A program made the position numbers and the translations under genes. Below the pieces are notes generated by a model. It worked only from the letters and a program-made list of their open reading frames with translations, had not been told where the DNA came from and searched no databases. DNA of 64,000 bases, taken from assembly GCF_014170375.1 (NCBI RefSeq), contig NZ_LZZW01000012.1, positions 248,001 through 312,000 on the forward strand. Reading direction: 5' to 3'. Source of the DNA: Variovorax sp. UMC13. GTDB taxonomy: Bacteria > Pseudomonadota > Gammaproteobacteria > Burkholderiales > Burkholderiaceae_C. Of this stretch, positions 8,078 to 17,916 are shown piece after piece (within the stretch, counting starts at the first letter, position 1; every line of letters starts with the position of its first letter).

Positions 8078-8691
8078 CAGGCCACCAGCCCGTGGCGCGC
8101 GAACACCTCGTGCCAGGCCTCGCACTTGCGCTCGAAGGACCAGGCCGCATGAGCCGGGCTGGTCGAGGGCAGCTTGTAGGCTGGCAGTTCGGCATGGCCG
8201 CCGGCGCGCAGCGCCTCGATCACCTTGGGCGCATGGCGGAAGCTCTCGGCGCCGTTGTGCGCCACCGCGGCCAGGCGCGGCAGGTCGAGGCCGGCGAAAT
8301 CGTTGAGCACCGCGTCGCGGATCGAGGCGTCGAGGCTGCCTTCGCGGGCACAGGTGCCGTAGACGTCCCAGACGCCGACACCGCGTTCGAGCAGCCAGTC
8401 GGCGCGGGGGGAGAAAGCCGTGCCGGGCGGCAGCGGGCTGGAGGGCCAGAGGGCTTGCAAGATCTTCCAGAATTGGTTTTGCGGGTGGGCATAGTAGCGC
8501 CCCTGCGCCAGCGAACGCGCGCTCGGGAAGCTGCCCAGCACCAGCAGCACCACCTCTGGCGAGACGATCGGCGCCAGCCCTTCGAGCGTGGGCGCTTCGC
8601 CGGCCCCACGAGAAAAAACCCGCCGAGGCGGGTTTTCGCTGGGGCCTTGGCGGCTGTCGCCGCCGGGGCGATCAGGGCTTGGCGGCTGCAT
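8077..8691 (-). CDS. Hypoxanthine (deoxyinosine)-DNA glycosylase-like protein, UDG superfamily
   Basis: The core matches the UDG-superfamily glycosylases that remove hypoxanthine or mismatched uracil: GLAPIV at the start, LGSFPSARSLAQGRYYAHPQN with the catalytic-loop position, NQFWKIL, and VAHNGAESF and LPSTSPAHAAW near the C-terminus. It would start base-excision repair. The start is uncertain: between the conserved domain and the terminator hairpin at 8615-8636 there is no in-frame ATG, GTG or TTG. The nearest is ATG 8691, which overlaps the upstream gene and makes translation run through that hairpin. With ATG 8691 the protein is 204 residues, about 35 longer than the domain needs. The stop overlaps the next gene. 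Confidence 0.8.
   Translation of the reverse strand: MQPPSPDRPGGDSRQGPSENPPRRVFSRGAGEAPTLEGLAPIVSPEVVLLVLGSFPSARSLAQGRYYAHPQNQFWKILQALWPSSPLPPGTAFSPRADWLLERGVGVWDVYGTCAREGSLDASIRDAVLNDFAGLDLPRLAAVAHNGAESFRHAPKVIEALRAGGHAELPAYKLPSTSPAHAAWSFERKCEAWHEVFARHGLVA
8613..8636 (-). terminator. Intrinsic terminator after the Lys/Ala-rich protein gene
   Basis: Stem AAAACCCGCC (8615-8624) and GGCGGGTTTT (8627-8636) with a 2-base apex. On the minus strand the hairpin is followed by a U-run from the A-run at 8613-8618. It lies 36 bases beyond the stop at 8672. It may also lie inside the 5' coding part of the glycosylase gene, depending on that gene's start. Confidence 0.8.
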
Positions 8692-9022
8692 TCTCGGCGG
8701 TGCCGGGGATCTTCTCGCCGATCTTGTGGCCGGCGCTGCGCATGCCATCAGCGGCCTTGTGACCGACGCCGGCGACAGCGTGGCCGGTCTTCTTGGCGGC
8801 GTTGCTGGTCGCATGGCCGGCCTTCTTGGCGGTGCGCTTGGTGGCCTTGTAGGCCTTCTTGGTGCCGGTCTTGGCCTTGTCGACCACGGTCGGCTCGGGT
8901 GCGGCGGCCGGCGCCATCGTGGTGGTCGCCGGTGCAGGCTGCTGTGCCATGGCGGAGAAACCGATGGACGCGATGCCCAGTGCGAGGATGGCGGGAACGG
9001 TACGGATGAAAGACGAGGTCAT
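8672..9022 (-). CDS. Exported Lys/Ala-rich helical protein of unknown function
   Basis: 116-residue protein I do not recognise as a named family. Residues 1-27 form a signal peptide ending IGFSAMAQQ. After an Ala/Pro/Thr linker (28-45) comes a basic repeat region built on KK-A-x-KxTKRTAKKAGHATS-type units, ending NAAAKP. It resembles the C-tails of H1-like proteins but carries an export signal, so it probably acts in the periplasm or outside, perhaps binding polyanions (inference). AAGGAG lies 7-8 bases before ATG 9022, which fixes the start over the longer in-frame ATG 9085. It is a single gene with its own terminator. Confidence 0.75.
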   Translation of the reverse strand: MTSSFIRTVPAILALGIASIGFSAMAQQPAPATTTMAPAAAPEPTVVDKAKTGTKKAYKATKRTAKKAGHATSNAAKKTGHAVAGVGHKAADGMRSAGHKIGEKIPGTAENAAAKP

Positions 9023-9148
9023 GAGGGTTCTCCTTGAACAGTTGTAGTCACGGACGGGCCGCACTGATCGAACAACGGGCCACATGGCGATCAGGATGAC
9101 AGCAAAAACACACGGTGTAATCGTCGAAACAGAAATCGGGCCGCGCGC

Positions 9149-10009
9149 CTACAGGCCAGCCTGACCGGAAGCTGACTCCGGCGTCAGCGCGCGCAGACGC
9201 GGCATCGCCTCCAGTGCATTGCGGGTGGTGGCCTCGGCCAGTGCTTCCAGCGAAATGCCGCGCAACAGCGCCAGTTCCTGCGCGATGCGCGGCAGCTCGC
9301 CCGGCTCGTTGCGACCCTGCGGCGCGCCGGCCTCGCGCTCCTCGCGCGTGCGGTAGAGCCAGTGCGGCTGGATGTCGGGCGCGTCGGTCTCCATCACGAT
9401 CGCCTCGAGCGGCAGCGTCGCGGCCAGGCGGCGCACCTGCAGCGCGCGGTCGAAGGTCAGCGTGCCGCCGAAGCCCAGCTTGAGGCCCAGGTCCAGGCAG
9501 GCCTGCGCCTGCTGCGCGCTGCCGTTGAAGGCATGGGCGATGCCGCGCCAGGGCCGGCCGGCGCCGACCCGGCGCAGCTGCTTGAGCACCTGGTCGACCG
9601 AGCGCCGCACATGGATCAGCACCGGCAGATCGTGCCGACGCGCGAGTTGCAGCTGTGCATGGAAGAAGTGCTCCTGCTTCGCCCAGTCCAGGCCGGGCAC
9701 GAAACCGTCCAGGCCGATCTCCCCCAGCGCCACCAGGCGCGGGTCCGCGAGCTTGTCGTGGAGCGCGGCCTCGAGCGTGGCGAGGTCCTGGTCGCCGGCC
9801 TGGCCGGTGAACAGCGGGTGGATGCCCAAGGCGTAGGCGTCGCCCTGCACATGCGCCAGATGGCGCACCGTCTCGAAGTTGAAGGCCCCCACCGCGGGAA
9901 TGACGCAGAGCGCCACCCCGGCCGCCGCGGCACTGGCACGGACCATGGGCATCTCGTCGCCGAACTCCGGGGCGTCGAGGTGACAGTGTGTATCGATGAA
10001 GGCGGGCAT
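9149..10009 (-). CDS. tatD: TatD-family metal-dependent hydrolase (DNase)
   Basis: 286-residue TIM-barrel amidohydrolase of the TatD family. It shows FIDTHCHLD (metal-binding His at residues 8 and 10), GLDWAKQEHFFHAQLQLA, LPVLIHVRRS (His) and METDAPDIQPHW (Asp). These proteins are Mg-dependent 3'-5' exonucleases acting in DNA repair or turnover; the Sec-independent-transport name is historical. ATG 10009 puts the metal motif at the normal distance from the N-terminus. It is divergent from the protease gene with an 87-bp shared promoter region (10010-10096). The C-terminal tail beyond the barrel, rich in Ala and Glu, is short. Confidence 0.92.
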   Translation of the reverse strand: MPAFIDTHCHLDAPEFGDEMPMVRASAAAAGVALCVIPAVGAFNFETVRHLAHVQGDAYALGIHPLFTGQAGDQDLATLEAALHDKLADPRLVALGEIGLDGFVPGLDWAKQEHFFHAQLQLARRHDLPVLIHVRRSVDQVLKQLRRVGAGRPWRGIAHAFNGSAQQAQACLDLGLKLGFGGTLTFDRALQVRRLAATLPLEAIVMETDAPDIQPHWLYRTREEREAGAPQGRNEPGELPRIAQELALLRGISLEALAEATTRNALEAMPRLRALTPESASGQAGL

Positions 10010-10096
10010 CGCTTCATGATGCCCGAACGCATGCAAAGGGCCACAAAGCGTGCTACCGTGATTTCCTCCCCACGCCACTCTTTGCCGGAGGTGTCG

Positions 10097-11062
10097 ATGC
10101 GCAGGACAGCTCTCTACAGCCGCTCGCCGCAGGCGTCGAAGGACGCCGAGGCGCCTGCGGCCGACACACCGCAGGCCGTCGCCCCGCCGGTCGCGGCCGG
10201 CGCGCGATGGCAGCCGGGCCGGCGCGCCTTCGGCGCCCTGCTGGCGCTGGTCGTCGCCCTGGGCGTGGGCGGGGCCGCGCTCTGGCCCCGGCAACCGGCC
10301 CACACGCTGACCCAGAAGGACATCGACGCGGCAGTGCTGCGCACGCTGCAGACCGCCACGCTGCCCTCGGCCGCGGCCCGCGCGGCGGCCCTGGTGCAGC
10401 CCTCGGTGGTGCGCGTGGTGAGCTACGGCCCCGAGCGCACCACGCCCGAGGCCAAGACCGAGAAGCGCGGCCGCAACCTGGCGCGCGGCAAGCCGCCCGA
10501 AGCCGACGGGCCGCCCGGCGAGGTCGAGCGCGGCATCGGCACCGGCGTGGTGATCGTCGACAAGGGCGTGATCCTGACCAACCTGCACGTGGTGGCCGGC
10601 GCCCAGACCATCAAGGTGACCTTCGCCGACGGCCTGGAAGCGCTTGCCACCATCACCGGCGTCCAGCCGGAGAACGACCTGGCCGTGCTGCAGGCGCGCA
10701 AGATCCCCGACGACCTGATCCCCGCCACCCTGGCCTCCACCGCCGACCTGCAGTCGGGCGACCAGGTGGTGGCGGTCGGCTTTCCCTTCGGCATCGGGCC
10801 CTCGGTGTCGGCCGGCGTGGTGTCGGGCCTCAAGCGTTCCTTCCGCTCGCCCGAAGGCAAGCAGGAGCTGGGCAACCTGATCCAGTTCGATGCCGCGGCC
10901 AACCCCGGCAACTCGGGTGGCCCGCTGGTGAACATGGAAGGCCAAGTGGTGGGCATCGTCACCGCCATCCTCAACCCGACCCAGCAGCGCACCTTCATCG
11001 GCATCGGCTTCGCCGTGCCGATCGAGAACGCGGCCTCGGCGATCGGCTCGCCGCCCTTCTGA
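10097..11062 (+). CDS. Membrane-anchored trypsin-like serine protease (S1C type, no PDZ domain)
   Basis: 321-residue DegP/HtrA-like protease. There is one N-terminal membrane anchor (about residues 43-63), so the catalytic domain faces the periplasm. The triad is visible as TNLHVVAG (His164), ENDLAVLQ (Asp194) and NPGNSGGPL (Ser273). The protein ends soon after the protease domain, so the PDZ domain typical of DegS/DegP is absent; activation must work differently. A basic, Pro/Ala-rich loop at 112-145 is inserted between the first strands. GGAGG at 10087-10091 with 5-6 bases spacing selects ATG 10097 over the in-frame ATGs at 10016 and 10019. It precedes the MoxR module by 36 bases and could be co-transcribed with it. 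Confidence 0.9.
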   Translation: MRRTALYSRSPQASKDAEAPAADTPQAVAPPVAAGARWQPGRRAFGALLALVVALGVGGAALWPRQPAHTLTQKDIDAAVLRTLQTATLPSAAARAAALVQPSVVRVVSYGPERTTPEAKTEKRGRNLARGKPPEADGPPGEVERGIGTGVVIVDKGVILTNLHVVAGAQTIKVTFADGLEALATITGVQPENDLAVLQARKIPDDLIPATLASTADLQSGDQVVAVGFPFGIGPSVSAGVVSGLKRSFRSPEGKQELGNLIQFDAAANPGNSGGPLVNMEGQVVGIVTAILNPTQQRTFIGIGFAVPIENAASAIGSPPF

Positions 11063-11098
11063 GCGCCTCTCTTCCACCCTCACCCCGAAAGCCGTCGC

Positions 11099-12095
<997 letters not shown>

Positions 12096-12115
<20 letters not shown>

Positions 12116-13097
12116 CAAGCGGGCGCGTGCCGCCAACGACGCCCAGGTGGCCGCTGCGGCCGAGACGGCCGCGGGCGCCGCCGAGCGCCTGCTGCGCCGG
12201 CTCGAATGGACCGTGATCCGCCGGCTCGACGGCCTGCTGCAGGGCAACTACCGCACGCTGATGCGCGGCACCGGGCTCGACCTGGCCGACCTGCGCGAGT
12301 ACCAGCTGCACGACGACGTGCGCCACATCGACTGGAACGTCACGGCGCGGCTGCAGACGCCGCATGTGCGGGTGTTCACCGAAGACCGCGAGATGGCCGC
12401 CTGGTTCGTGCTCGACCTGAGCCGCTCGGTCGACTTCGGCTCGGGCCTGCGGGCCAAGCGCGAGATCTCGGCCGGCTTCGTGGGCGTGCTGGCGCGCCTG
12501 CTCACGCGCCACGGCAACCGGGTGGGCGCGCTGGTCTACGGCAGCGACCTCGAGGCGGTGATTCCGCCGCGCAGCGGGCGCCGCCACGTGCTGCATCTGC
12601 TGCACAGCATGGAACGCCGCGCGGTCGAAGGCCCGGCGGCGCAGGGCATGACGCGGCTGGCCGAGCTGCTGCAGTCGGCCGCCACGCTGATGCCGCGGCG
12701 CGCCACGGTGTTCGTGGTGTCCGACTTCCTCAGCGAGCCCGGCTGGGAGAAGCCGCTGGCCCGGCTGGCGCAGCGCCATGAGGTCGTGGCCGTGCGCCTG
12801 TTCGATCCGCTCGAGCTCTCGCTACCCGACCTCGGCCTGGTGCCGCTGCGCGACGCCGAGACCGGCGACCAGCTCTGGGTCGACACGCACGACGCGGGCT
12901 TCCGCCAGCGCTTCGCGCGTCTTGCGGCCGAGCGCGAGAACACCTTGCGCACGGCGCTGGCCAAGGCCGGCGTCGATGCGCTCGAACTGTCGACCGACGA
13001 CGACCTGGCCGCCGCCATCCTGCGCTTCGCCGACCTGCGCAAGCGCCGCGTGCGCGCCGGCAGCGCGGCCCGCCCTTTGCAGGCGGCCACCGCATGA
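12096..13097 (+). CDS. DUF58 domain protein of the MoxR module
   Basis: 333-residue DUF58 protein. The family block LREYQLHDDVRHIDWNVTAR (in part, about residues 67-86) and the following VFTEDREMAAWFVLDLSRSVDFG form the start of a VWA-like fold with a partial MIDAS (DLSRS). It has no membrane span and is predicted cytoplasmic. It overlaps the MoxR gene by 20 bases and ends 25 bases before the VWA gene. In described systems DUF58 proteins act with MoxR and VWA proteins in envelope stress or assembly of large complexes, but no specific role can be given here. Confidence 0.93.
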
Positions 13098-13122
13098 CAC
13101 CGATGTCCACCCGGAGCGCACC

Positions 13123-14163
13123 ATGAGTTTCCTGTGGCCCCAGTTCCTCTGGCTGCTGGCGGCGTTGCCGCTGCTGGTGCTGCTCTATGTCTGGCTGATG
13201 CGGCGCAAGAAGAAGCTGGCGCTGCGCTATGCCAGCCTCTCGATCGTGCGCGAGGCCATGGGCGCGGGCCAGAGCGTGCGCCGCCACATCCCGCCGCTGC
13301 TGTTCCTGCTGGCCATGGCCGCGATGCTGATCGCCGCGGCCCGGCCGATGGCGGTGGTGGTGCTGCCCTCGAACCAGCAGACGATCATCCTCGCGATGGA
13401 CGTGTCGGGCAGCATGCGCGCCACCGACGTGCAGCCCAACCGGCTGGTGGCCGCGCAGGACGCGGCCAAGGGCTTCATCAAGGACCTGCCGCGCACCGTC
13501 AAGGTCGGCATCGTGGCCTTCGCCGGCAGCGCGCAGGTGGCGCAGCTGCCGACCACCAACCGCGACGACCTGGTCACCGCCATCGACGCCTTCCAGCTGC
13601 AGCGCGCCACCGCGACCGGCAACGCCATCGTGGTCTCGCTGGCCACGCTGTTCCCCAACGCGGGCATCGACATCTCGAACTTCGATCCGCAGAGCCGGCA
13701 GCGCGGCGTGCCGATCGAACAGGCGGGCAAGGCCCCGCCCAAGGACTTCGTGCCGGTGGCGCCCGGCTCCTACACCTCGGCCGCGGTGATCATGCTGACC
13801 GACGGCCAGCGCACCACCGGGGTCGATCCGCTCGACGCGGCCAAGGTGGCGGCCGACCGCGGCGTGCGCGTCTACACCGTGGGGATCGGCACCGTCGACG
13901 GCGAGACCATCGGCTTCGAGGGCTGGTCGATGCGCGTGCGGCTCGACGAAGAGACGCTCAAGGCCATCGCCAACAAGACCCAGGGCGAGTACTTCTACGC
14001 GGGCACCGCGGCCGACCTGAAGAAGGTCTACGACACGCTGAGTTCGCGCCTCACGGTGGAGAAGAAGGAAACCGAGGTCTCGGCGCTGTTCGCGCTGGGC
14101 GCGGCGCTGCTGGCCTTCCTGTCGGCCGGCCTGTCGCTGTTCTGGTTCAACCGGATCCTGTAG
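13123..14163 (+). CDS. BatA-like VWA-domain membrane protein
   Basis: 346-residue membrane protein. Two N-terminal membrane segments (about 7-25 and 57-73), a von Willebrand factor A domain with the metal site DVSGSM (Asp93, Ser95, Ser97), a later LTDGQ, and a final membrane segment (about 318-340) match the Aerotolerance/BatA type. An insertion between the metal motif and the TDGQ strand (around residues 185-215, NFDPQSRQRGVPIEQAGKA) lengthens the domain. ATG 13123 follows GGAGCGC weakly. It completes the MoxR-DUF58-VWA set; no second BatB or TPR-containing BatC/D gene follows, so the module is a minimal one. Confidence 0.93.
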   Translation: MSFLWPQFLWLLAALPLLVLLYVWLMRRKKKLALRYASLSIVREAMGAGQSVRRHIPPLLFLLAMAAMLIAAARPMAVVVLPSNQQTIILAMDVSGSMRATDVQPNRLVAAQDAAKGFIKDLPRTVKVGIVAFAGSAQVAQLPTTNRDDLVTAIDAFQLQRATATGNAIVVSLATLFPNAGIDISNFDPQSRQRGVPIEQAGKAPPKDFVPVAPGSYTSAAVIMLTDGQRTTGVDPLDAAKVAADRGVRVYTVGIGTVDGETIGFEGWSMRVRLDEETLKAIANKTQGEYFYAGTAADLKKVYDTLSSRLTVEKKETEVSALFALGAALLAFLSAGLSLFWFNRIL

Positions 14164-14182
14164 GGGCGGGGGCGACCGGCCC

Positions 14183-14917
14183 TCAGCCCGGATGGCGCAG
14201 CAGGCCCAGCCGCGTGGCCTCGAACACCGCCTCGTTCTTGGAGTGCACGGCCAGCTTGCCGTAGAGGCTCTTGATGTGGGTCTGCACGGTGTGCACGCTC
14301 AGGGACTTGAGCCGTGCGATCTCGGCATAGGAGAAGCCGCGCGCGATCAGGGTCAGCACCTCCTGCTCGCGCCCCGACAGCAGCGAGGGCGGCGCGGGCG
14401 CGGGGGCCGGCGGCGCGGCGCGCAAGGCATCGGCGGCCTCGCTGGCCTCGGACTGCAGGCTGCGGTACTTGGCCAGCACGCGGCGCGCGATCATGGGCGA
14501 GATCGGCGAGGCGCCGGCTTTCATCTCCAGGATGGTCTGGGCGATGTCCTCGGGCGGCGCGTCCTTGTGCAGGTAGCCCACGGCCCCGGCCTCGATGCTG
14601 GCCAGCACGTTGTCTTCGTCGCCGAAGACCGAGATCACCAGCGGCTCGCATTGGGGAAAGCGCGCGACCGCGGCGCGGATCACGTCCAGGCCCGTGCCGT
14701 CGGGCAGGCCCAGGTCCGACAGCAGCACATCGGGCGCCTCGGGCGTCGCGGCCAGCCAGGCCAGCGCCTCGCCCACCGTGCCCACCCCGGCCAGCCAGCG
14801 CAGCCGCGGGCTGGCGCGCACGCTGCGCTCGAAGAAGGCACGGGTGCCTTCGTCATCCTCGACCACCAGAACGCTGAAAGGGCGCCCGGCGCCCGCCGCA
14901 TAGACCTCGGTTTGCAT
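14183..14917 (-). CDS. Response regulator, receiver plus LuxR-type DNA-binding domain
   Basis: 244-residue NarL/FixJ-type regulator. The receiver domain (about 13-132) has the acidic pair ED21D, the phospho-acceptor in LLSDLGLPDG (Asp68), a Ser in place near 96 and Lys118 in YLHKDA. An Ala/Pro-rich linker (about 160-178) joins a LuxR HTH (about 178-240) with LSGREQEVLTLIARG and SVHTVQTHIKSLYGKL. No histidine kinase is adjacent, so it is an orphan. It is convergent with the VWA gene, 19 bases apart, with no visible terminator, and divergent from the lipoprotein gene 149 bp away, which is a candidate target. Confidence 0.92.
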   Translation of the reverse strand: MQTEVYAAGAGRPFSVLVVEDDEGTRAFFERSVRASPRLRWLAGVGTVGEALAWLAATPEAPDVLLSDLGLPDGTGLDVIRAAVARFPQCEPLVISVFGDEDNVLASIEAGAVGYLHKDAPPEDIAQTILEMKAGASPISPMIARRVLAKYRSLQSEASEAADALRAAPPAPAPAPPSLLSGREQEVLTLIARGFSYAEIARLKSLSVHTVQTHIKSLYGKLAVHSKNEAVFEATRLGLLRHPG

Positions 14918-15016
14918 AGACGCCGAGCATAAGCCGCGAAGACGGCGGAAATCCGCGGGAACTCACCGATTCATGGGATGCGCGAGCGCAGGCCGCGCTT
15001 CAGACTGCGCGGGCGC

Positions 15017-15031
15017 CGGTGTGTAACACCG
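15017..15031. promoter_or_regulatory. Short inverted repeat in the regulator/lipoprotein divergent region
   Basis: CGGTGT-GTA-ACACCG, a perfect 6-bp inverted repeat, lies 36 bp before the lipoprotein ATG in the 149-bp divergent gap (14918-15066). It could be an operator for the adjacent response regulator. It rests on symmetry and position alone. I could not make out convincing -35/-10 boxes in the gap. Confidence 0.3.
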
Positions 15032-15066
15032 CCGTTACCCCTCGATCCCCCAAGGAAGTACCTCCC

Positions 15067-17169
15067 ATGAAGCACCCCGCCATCGCCAGAACCCCCATCG
15101 CCTGGGCCTCTGCCCTGCTGCTCACCCTCGCCGCCTGCGGCGGTGGCGGCGGCGATGGCGCGTCTTCCGGCGGCGGTGGCGGCGGCGGCGCCGCGGGCGG
15201 CGGCGGGACCGAACAACCCGTGACCCTGGCCCAACTGCACGGCGTCGCCGCCACCGGCGCGCCCTTCGGCAACGCCACCGTGACCGTGACCGACCAGACC
15301 GGCGCGGTGGTCTGCACCCGCACCACCGATGCCAACGGCGCCTACACCTGCGAACTGCCCGCCGGCACCAAGGCGCCGCTGGTGATCCGCGCCAGCCGCG
15401 ACGACCTGAGCCTCTACAGCACCACCGCCAGCGCCACCGGCGGTATCGTCAACGTGACACCGTTGACCACGATCGTCGTTTCGCAGCTCTCGCCCGACGG
15501 CAACCCGGCCAGCCTGGCCGGCGCGATCCAGACCCGGCCCGACACGGTGACGGCCGCGACCATCCAGACCCAGGTGGCGGAACTCAGCGCCGCGCTCAAG
15601 CCGCTGCTCGATGCGCTGGGCCAGGGCGGCCTGGACCTGATGAACGGCAACTTCGCCGCCGACGGCACCGGCCAGGACCGCCTGCTGGACTCGATCGCCG
15701 TGAGCGTGCAGCCCGACGGCAGCGCCGCCAACATCCAGATCACGGTCAAGAGCGTGCCCTCCAGCGGCAGCCCCGAGCCGCTGTCGATCAGCTTCAGCAC
15801 CGCCGACACGGGCACGCCGGTGCTGCCCCCGGTCGATGCCGGCACGCTGGTGCAGCCGCCGACCCCGGCGCTGATCGCGTCCTTCCTGGCCCGCCTCAAC
15901 GCCTGCTACGCCCTGCCGCTCGCCCAGCGTGTGACGGCCGTCAACGATGGCGTGAACGCCACCGGCACCGCCGCAGACCTGGTGGCGCCGGCCTGCCGCA
16001 CGCTCTTCGTCGGCGACGACCCCGCGACCTACCAGGCCAACGGCGCCAGCGTGGGCCGCAACGCCAGCGGCCGCGGCGCCTTCGAGAGCCTGTTCCGCGC
16101 CGGCCCGACCGGCCTGGTGCACGACCGCGGCAACTTCGAGTTCTTCCGCAACGCGACCGACGTGGTGATCACCTACCGCTGGACCGACACCCTGGGCAAC
16201 ACCGACAACGACACCCTGCTGCTGCGCACCGAGAACGGCGTGCTCAAGCTGACCGGCAACGGCAACGCCTACCGCGTGTCGGTGCGCCCGATCGCCGAGA
16301 AGCGCGAGATGATCAACACGCCCGACTTCAGCTACAGCGCCACCGGCTACAACGTCAACATCGAGAACCGGCTCGACGAGAACTTCCAGCCGGTGCTCGA
16401 CAAGGTGGTGGTCACGCCGCCCTTCGGCGCGCCGCAGACCTACCGGCCCCAGCCCGGCTTCTCGTACCTCACGGTGGCACGGCCGAACGGCAACGCCGCC
16501 AACGCCAGCGGCAGCGTGATCTACCTGGCGGGCCGCTTCGACAACCCGGCCACGGCCGGCACGCCGGCCGACAAGGAGACCAACCTGAACTTCGTCAGCC
16601 CGGCCTACGCCGAAGCGGATCTGCGCGCGCTCAAGGACCAGAGCGTGTGGAAGATCGAGTTCTACCGCCTCGGCGAAAGCGCGCCCTCCACCACCCAGAG
16701 CGCGCGCACCATCGCCCGGGCCCAGACCCTCGACGAGATCAGGCAGCTGAGCTTCGCCGCGATCACGCCGGCCCTGCGCGACGAACTGCGTGCCGAAACG
16801 GCGAACACGACCGACCACGTGCTGGTGTTCGGCACCAGCACGCCGCAGGAGCCGAACCTCATCGACTTCAGCGCCGAAGGCAACAACCCGGGCTGGGCCG
16901 TGCCGACGGGCGCGCTGGCCCCCACGCTGTTCACCGCCTACGGCCGCTACAGCGGCACGCGCTGGGAAGACTCGGTGACGGTGCGCAACACCGCCCGCAC
17001 GACCATCCTCAACTGCTCGCCCTACACGGCGACCGATGCCCACTGCGTGACCCTCAACAACGCCCGCGAGTACCGGCCGGGCGCCAGCCTGAACACCTTC
17101 GACCTCTGGGCACGCAACGCGCGCCAGGTCGAGCTCAGCAGCAAGATCGGCCTCTACAGCATCCAGTAA
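15067..17169 (+). CDS. Large Gly-rich-leader lipoprotein, carboxypeptidase-regulatory-like domain
   Basis: 700-residue predicted lipoprotein: signal peptide with lipobox LAAC (Cys24), then glycine runs (residues 25-47) as a flexible tether. Residues 50-135 look like a carboxypeptidase-regulatory or transthyretin-like beta domain (AATGAPFGNATVTVTDQTG, TDANGAYTCELPAG). The remainder is Asn/Thr-rich and mostly beta, with several paired cysteines, and has no family I can name. It is probably an outer-membrane surface lipoprotein. AAGGAAG lies 10 bases before ATG 15067 and selects it over the in-frame upstream ATG at 15019. Function is unknown. A terminator follows. Confidence 0.85.
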   Translation: MKHPAIARTPIAWASALLLTLAACGGGGGDGASSGGGGGGGAAGGGGTEQPVTLAQLHGVAATGAPFGNATVTVTDQTGAVVCTRTTDANGAYTCELPAGTKAPLVIRASRDDLSLYSTTASATGGIVNVTPLTTIVVSQLSPDGNPASLAGAIQTRPDTVTAATIQTQVAELSAALKPLLDALGQGGLDLMNGNFAADGTGQDRLLDSIAVSVQPDGSAANIQITVKSVPSSGSPEPLSISFSTADTGTPVLPPVDAGTLVQPPTPALIASFLARLNACYALPLAQRVTAVNDGVNATGTAADLVAPACRTLFVGDDPATYQANGASVGRNASGRGAFESLFRAGPTGLVHDRGNFEFFRNATDVVITYRWTDTLGNTDNDTLLLRTENGVLKLTGNGNAYRVSVRPIAEKREMINTPDFSYSATGYNVNIENRLDENFQPVLDKVVVTPPFGAPQTYRPQPGFSYLTVARPNGNAANASGSVIYLAGRFDNPATAGTPADKETNLNFVSPAYAEADLRALKDQSVWKIEFYRLGESAPSTTQSARTIARAQTLDEIRQLSFAAITPALRDELRAETANTTDHVLVFGTSTPQEPNLIDFSAEGNNPGWAVPTGALAPTLFTAYGRYSGTRWEDSVTVRNTARTTILNCSPYTATDAHCVTLNNAREYRPGASLNTFDLWARNARQVELSSKIGLYSIQ

Positions 17170-17187
17170 GCCGCTCCAGCCCCCTAA

Positions 17188-17207
17188 AGCCCCGCCTGCG
17201 CGGGGCT
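17188..17207 (+). terminator. Intrinsic terminator after the lipoprotein gene
   Basis: Stem AGCCCCGC (17188-17195), loop CTGC, stem GCGGGGCT (17200-17207), then ATCTTCTT on the plus strand. It stands 18 bases past the stop codon. Confidence 0.85.
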
Positions 17208-17272
17208 ATCTTCTTGCAGAATCGGGATCCATACACCCGGGCTCGTCGCGCCCCCTCGACCGCCCCAATCGC

Positions 17273-17869
17273 ATGCCACAGCGTCCCGTCACCCACCTGC
17301 TCTACCTGCACGGTTTCCGCTCCTCGCCGCAGTCCATGAAGGCTCGGCTGGTGGCGGAGCGCGTCCAGCAACGCCACCCCCAGCTCCAGTGGTGGTGCCC
17401 CCAGCTGCCGCCCTCGCCGCGCGATGCGATAGACATGGTGATGCGCGGCATCGCCGACTGGCCGCGCGAATCGATGGCGGTCATCGGTTCCTCGCTGGGC
17501 GGCTTCTATGCGAGCTACGTGGCGGCCATGACGCGCTGCCGCGCGGTGCTGCTGAACCCGGCCGTCGAGCCGGCGCGCGACCTGGGCCGCCACATCGGCG
17601 AGCAGACCGCCTGGCACGACCCGCAGCAGCACTTCTTCTTCCGCCCCGAATTCATCGACCAGCTGCGAACGCTGGAGGTCGGCGAACTGTCGCGCCCGGA
17701 ACGGGTGTTCGCCATCATCGCCAAGGGCGACGAGGTGCTCGACTGGCGCGAGATGTCGGCCCGCTACCCGGGCAGCCGGATCCGCCTGCTCGAGGGCGGC
17801 GACCATGCGCTGTCGGACTTCGCCGCGAAGCACCTCGACGACGTGATGCGCTTCGTCCACCCCTGCTGA
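17273..17869 (+). CDS. YqiA-like alpha/beta-hydrolase (esterase)
   Basis: 198-residue small esterase. YLHGFRSSP (oxyanion strand), the nucleophile elbow GSSLGG (Ser74), the acid in AKGDEVLDW and the base in GGDHALSDF follow the YqiA order and length (E. coli YqiA is 193). It probably hydrolyses short acyl or palmitoyl-CoA-like esters; the physiological substrate is unknown. It is followed 47 bases later by the exonuclease gene. Confidence 0.88.
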   Translation: MPQRPVTHLLYLHGFRSSPQSMKARLVAERVQQRHPQLQWWCPQLPPSPRDAIDMVMRGIADWPRESMAVIGSSLGGFYASYVAAMTRCRAVLLNPAVEPARDLGRHIGEQTAWHDPQQHFFFRPEFIDQLRTLEVGELSRPERVFAIIAKGDEVLDWREMSARYPGSRIRLLEGGDHALSDFAAKHLDDVMRFVHPC

Positions 17870-17916
17870 TCCCGGCCTCGGCGCCGGCGCCGGGGCCGCG
17901 TGGGACAATCCGACCC

